DNA of 64,000 nucleotides from Rhinopomastus cyanomelas (Eukaryota; Chordata; Aves; Bucerotiformes; Rhinopomastidae). The translations under genes and the position numbers were made by a program. The notes under the pieces were generated by a model, which saw only the letters and a program-made list of their open reading frames with translations, was not told where the DNA came from and made no database searches. This document shows, one piece after another, positions 63,286 through 64,000 of this stretch. How positions within the stretch are numbered: the first letter of the stretch is position 1; the number at the start of each line of letters is the position of its first letter. The stretch is taken from positions 171,095-235,094 of the forward strand of contig VXBP01000332.1 in the NCBI GenBank assembly GCA_013400115.1, in the 5' to 3' direction.

Positions 63286-63359
63286 GCCATATGGCAGATT
63301 GATCCGTTCGGAGAGGTCTTTTCAACTTCCCCCGGCAGCGGCTGCGAGCTCCGCTCACG

Positions 63360-63367
63360 CTTTGATC
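63360..63367 (+). promoter_or_regulatory. TCF/LEF-type site
   Basis: CTTTGATC is an exact match to the core bound by TCF/LEF factors of the Wnt pathway. It sits about 140 bp left of the CpG island. The motif is short enough to occur by chance. Confidence 0.3.
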
Positions 63368-63504
63368 TTGATTGAGGACTTTTAATGTTGTTTCTGCGCG
63401 TTTCAATGGATCCATAAATATTTTACCGGTGGAATTCGACACCCCCCTCAAAAAAAATAAAACGAGAGAGAAAAAAAAGTTTCTAATAGAAATGCATCTG
63501 GGGC

Positions 63505-63900
63505 AACTCCCTAGTCGCACCTTTTCGCAGCCGGAGGCTGGTGGGAACCGGGGCGACGGCGGGCACACGCGGGGTCCCACTCTCACCACACGGTGCTCGC
63601 CGGAGGAGCGGGTCCCCCTCTGCAGCCCAACTTTGCGCGGCAGCGGAGACAATAGTCGCCGGTGCGGGCGCTGCGCACCGGCCACACCGCGGCGGTGGCG
63701 GGGCGGGCGCGGGGCGGTGGCGGTGCGGGGGCGGTGCGCGGGCNGCCGCGCCAGTGGAGCGCCTTGGCGGATCATGTGCGGCTGCCCGGCTGCCGCTCGC
63801 AGGCGGTGCGGGGTCCCGGTGAGCCCTTCCCCAAGCTGTGCCGGAGGAGGAGGAGGTGAGGGGCGAGGGGGGAGTGGAAGAGGGGGTTGTCCTCGGACTG
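63505..63900. promoter_or_regulatory. CpG island, probable promoter / first exon
   Basis: An abrupt change from AT-rich DNA to very high GC with dense CpG. Visible elements are GC boxes (GGCGGGGCGGGCGCGGGGCGG-like, 63698-63716), a hairpin-capable inverted repeat with arms GGTGCG / CGCACC (63661-63679), a potential G-quadruplex (63700-63731), and an N at 63744. There is no TATA box inside; ATAAATA occurs about 90 bp to the left (63415). Such islands usually mark promoters of housekeeping or developmental genes. Two good splice donors on the plus strand (after 63818 and 63855) favour a gene running right, but a donor-like GTGAGAG on the minus strand near 63590 means leftward or two-way transcription is possible. 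No product is recognised. Confidence 0.75.
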
Positions 63901-64000
63901 CGCCCCTGGGGAAAGAAAAAAAACTTCCCCATGGTCATCGGAGCGGCTCGAAAATGGGAACTTTGCGCTGTTGGGCGAGGAAGAGGAGGAGGAGGAGGAG
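63774..64000 (+). other. Frame open to the window end within the CpG island
   Basis: From the ATG at 63774 a frame stays open for 75 codons to the end of the window (MCGCPAARRR at the start, then Gly/Arg-rich, ending in an Arg run from a GAG repeat). It could be a truncated first coding exon, 5' leader sequence, or simply a GC-rich frame without stops. The ATG context is weak (GCGGATCATGT). A second ATG at 63931 (CCCCATGG, better context) opens another frame that also reaches the edge (MVIGAARKWELCAVGRGR). I recognise neither product. Splice donors after 63818 and 63855 would cut the first frame. Confidence 0.25.
63973..64000 (+). repeat. GAG trinucleotide repeat, cut by the window edge
   Basis: A homopurine GAGGAAGAGGAGGAGGAG-type run continues to the last base, so its full length is not visible. 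A shorter GGA run lies at 63842-63856. Confidence 0.8.

Noticed and set aside
63068..63775. 235-codon minus-strand frame through the CpG island and the G/T tract
   Set aside because: GC-rich DNA lacks stop codons and the G/T tract reads as Lys/Pro/Thr low complexity; the product also crosses the N at 63744.
1..64000. tRNA, rRNA, snRNA or microRNA genes
   Set aside because: I looked for B-box/T-arm words and obvious long hairpins and found none that I could support by eye; a covariance-model search would be needed to exclude them.

Overview
The window is vertebrate, almost certainly avian, nuclear DNA. The diagnostic signal is about twenty fragments of chicken-repeat-1 (CR1) LINEs. Each has the octamer-repeat 3' end (AGAATCAT units on one strand, ATTCTATG on the other) and most are heavily 5' truncated, as CR1 typically is in birds and other reptiles. 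Several copies are close to one another in sequence, so the host lineage had fairly recent CR1 activity. The species cannot be fixed from this window. I see no bacterial operon, rRNA, tRNA, CRISPR array or recognisable retroviral gene.

Layout. From 1 to 12.5 kb the DNA is mostly unique and non-coding, with two CR1 remnants. From 12.5 to 39.4 kb it is CR1-rich. This part holds the longest copy (38.33-39.35 kb), which still carries the C-terminal part of its reverse transcriptase with one in-frame stop. From 39.4 to 47.2 kb the DNA is again unique and includes a perfect RFX-type palindrome. A gapped CR1 sits at 47.2-47.4 kb. From 47.4 kb to the right end (16.6 kb) I see no interspersed repeat at all. 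That last stretch is AT-leaning and rich in homeodomain, POU, SOX and MEF2-like words, then passes through a GGAT-type repeat and a G/T-rich tract into a CpG island at about 63.5-63.9 kb. The island has GC boxes, a potential G-quadruplex and two good splice donors. It probably marks the promoter or first exon of a gene that lies mainly outside the window, and its direction cannot be settled here.

No protein-coding gene is identified with confidence. The many 60-190 codon open frames fit chance, CR1 remnants or the GC-rich island. The most interesting result is a composite CR1 form seen at three places (1.7, 39.3 and 47.3 kb). In each, the 3' end of one CR1 type is followed by a homologous 17-19 bp linker and then by the last ~75 bp of a second CR1 type. 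This looks like a CR1 lineage that transduced a neighbouring CR1 end and went on mobilising the pair.

Six single N positions (1854, 12732, 25696, 30635, 47298, 63744) all fall in CR1, microsatellite or extreme GC sequence. They look like closed assembly gaps, so lengths and structures around them are unreliable.
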